NCBI GenBank assembly: GCA_023439545.1 | Contig: JAEXNT010000019.1 | Coordinates: forward strand, 58,710 to 122,709 | Direction of reading: 5' to 3' | Origin: Bacillota bacterium | GTDB taxonomy: Bacteria; Bacillota; Clostridia; Acetivibrionales; DTU013 | DNA: 64,000 nucleotides | Shown: positions 63,909-64,000 of the stretch, one piece after another | Layout: each line of letters opens with the position of its first letter | Numbering within the stretch: position 1 is the stretch's first letter | Notes under the pieces: model-generated | The model's input: the letters and a program-made list of their open reading frames with translations, nothing else | The model's database searches: none | Told to the model about the DNA's origin: nothing | Program-made: the position numbers and the translations under genes

Positions 63909-64000
63909 TTAACGGGCATAGCCCTTTACTACTAGCCACGCCTAAAGGGCGTTGGTACGGTCTGCCGCATGCGATGAGCTTATTACCAGCGCCCGTAAAC
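63909..64000. other. Possible insertion-sequence end, cut by the window
   Basis: Short palindromic pieces (GGGC-ATA-GCCC; ACGCC-TAAAG-GGCGT) right after the terminator resemble the terminal structures of IS200/IS605-type elements. No transposase is in the window, so this is a weak call. Confidence 0.25.

Noticed and set aside
1..64000. CRISPR array
   Set aside because: All repeats found are tandem or coding; none shows repeats with unique spacers of uniform length.

Overview
The window looks like the chromosome of an anaerobic Gram-positive bacterium of the class Clostridia. Pointers are strong GGAGG-type ribosome sites, a cysteine-rich hybrid-cluster protein, a GGGtGRT/NifU-like pair, FloA with NfeD, a YesM/YesN-type two-component system with its lipoprotein solute-binding protein, a ferredoxin-tailed aldo/keto reductase and a GH9 glycosidase. 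I cannot name the species.

Region 1 (1-36,850) is ordinary chromosome: small regulators (MerR, TetR, GGDEF, LytTR), sugar and glycogen enzymes (ManA, GH9, GlgB), a subclass B1 metallo-beta-lactamase homologue, a truncated YesN-like response regulator next to its kinase, the FloA/NfeD membrane pair, three tRNAs (Arg, Glu, Met), a Nudix-GNAT fusion, CorA, and a paired radical-SAM/DUF4130 DNA-repair-like locus. One AT-rich gene (3344-4684) beside tRNA-Arg stands out as probably foreign.

Region 2 (about 36,900-60,200) is the most striking part. It is a Mu-type transposable element on the minus strand: an S24/LexA-like repressor divergent from a small early HTH protein, then a MuA-type DDE transposase, a MuB-type ATPase, a Mor-family activator and Mu gp25/gp26-like proteins. 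Where Mu carries terminase, portal, protease and capsid genes, this element has only a NusG/LoaP-like antiterminator and a structured leader. A complete PBSX-order contractile-tail operon follows (XkdJ, sheath, tube, chaperone with a -1 frameshift, tape measure, LysM, late-control D, XkdR, S, T, U, two fibre cassettes, amidase, holin). No head gene is visible. The simplest reading is a headless contractile particle (tailocin) that keeps Mu-type transposition genes, is probably SOS-controlled, and may be expressed by processive antitermination.

Region 3 (60,220-64,000) is chromosome again: a Crp/Fnr-type regulator divergent from hcp with a palindromic operator between them, a nucleotidyltransferase, and at the very edge a hairpin-rich segment that may be the end of an insertion sequence.

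Start codons were chosen from ribosome sites, so several genes begin inside longer reading frames. All functional calls come from motif reading; no database search was run.
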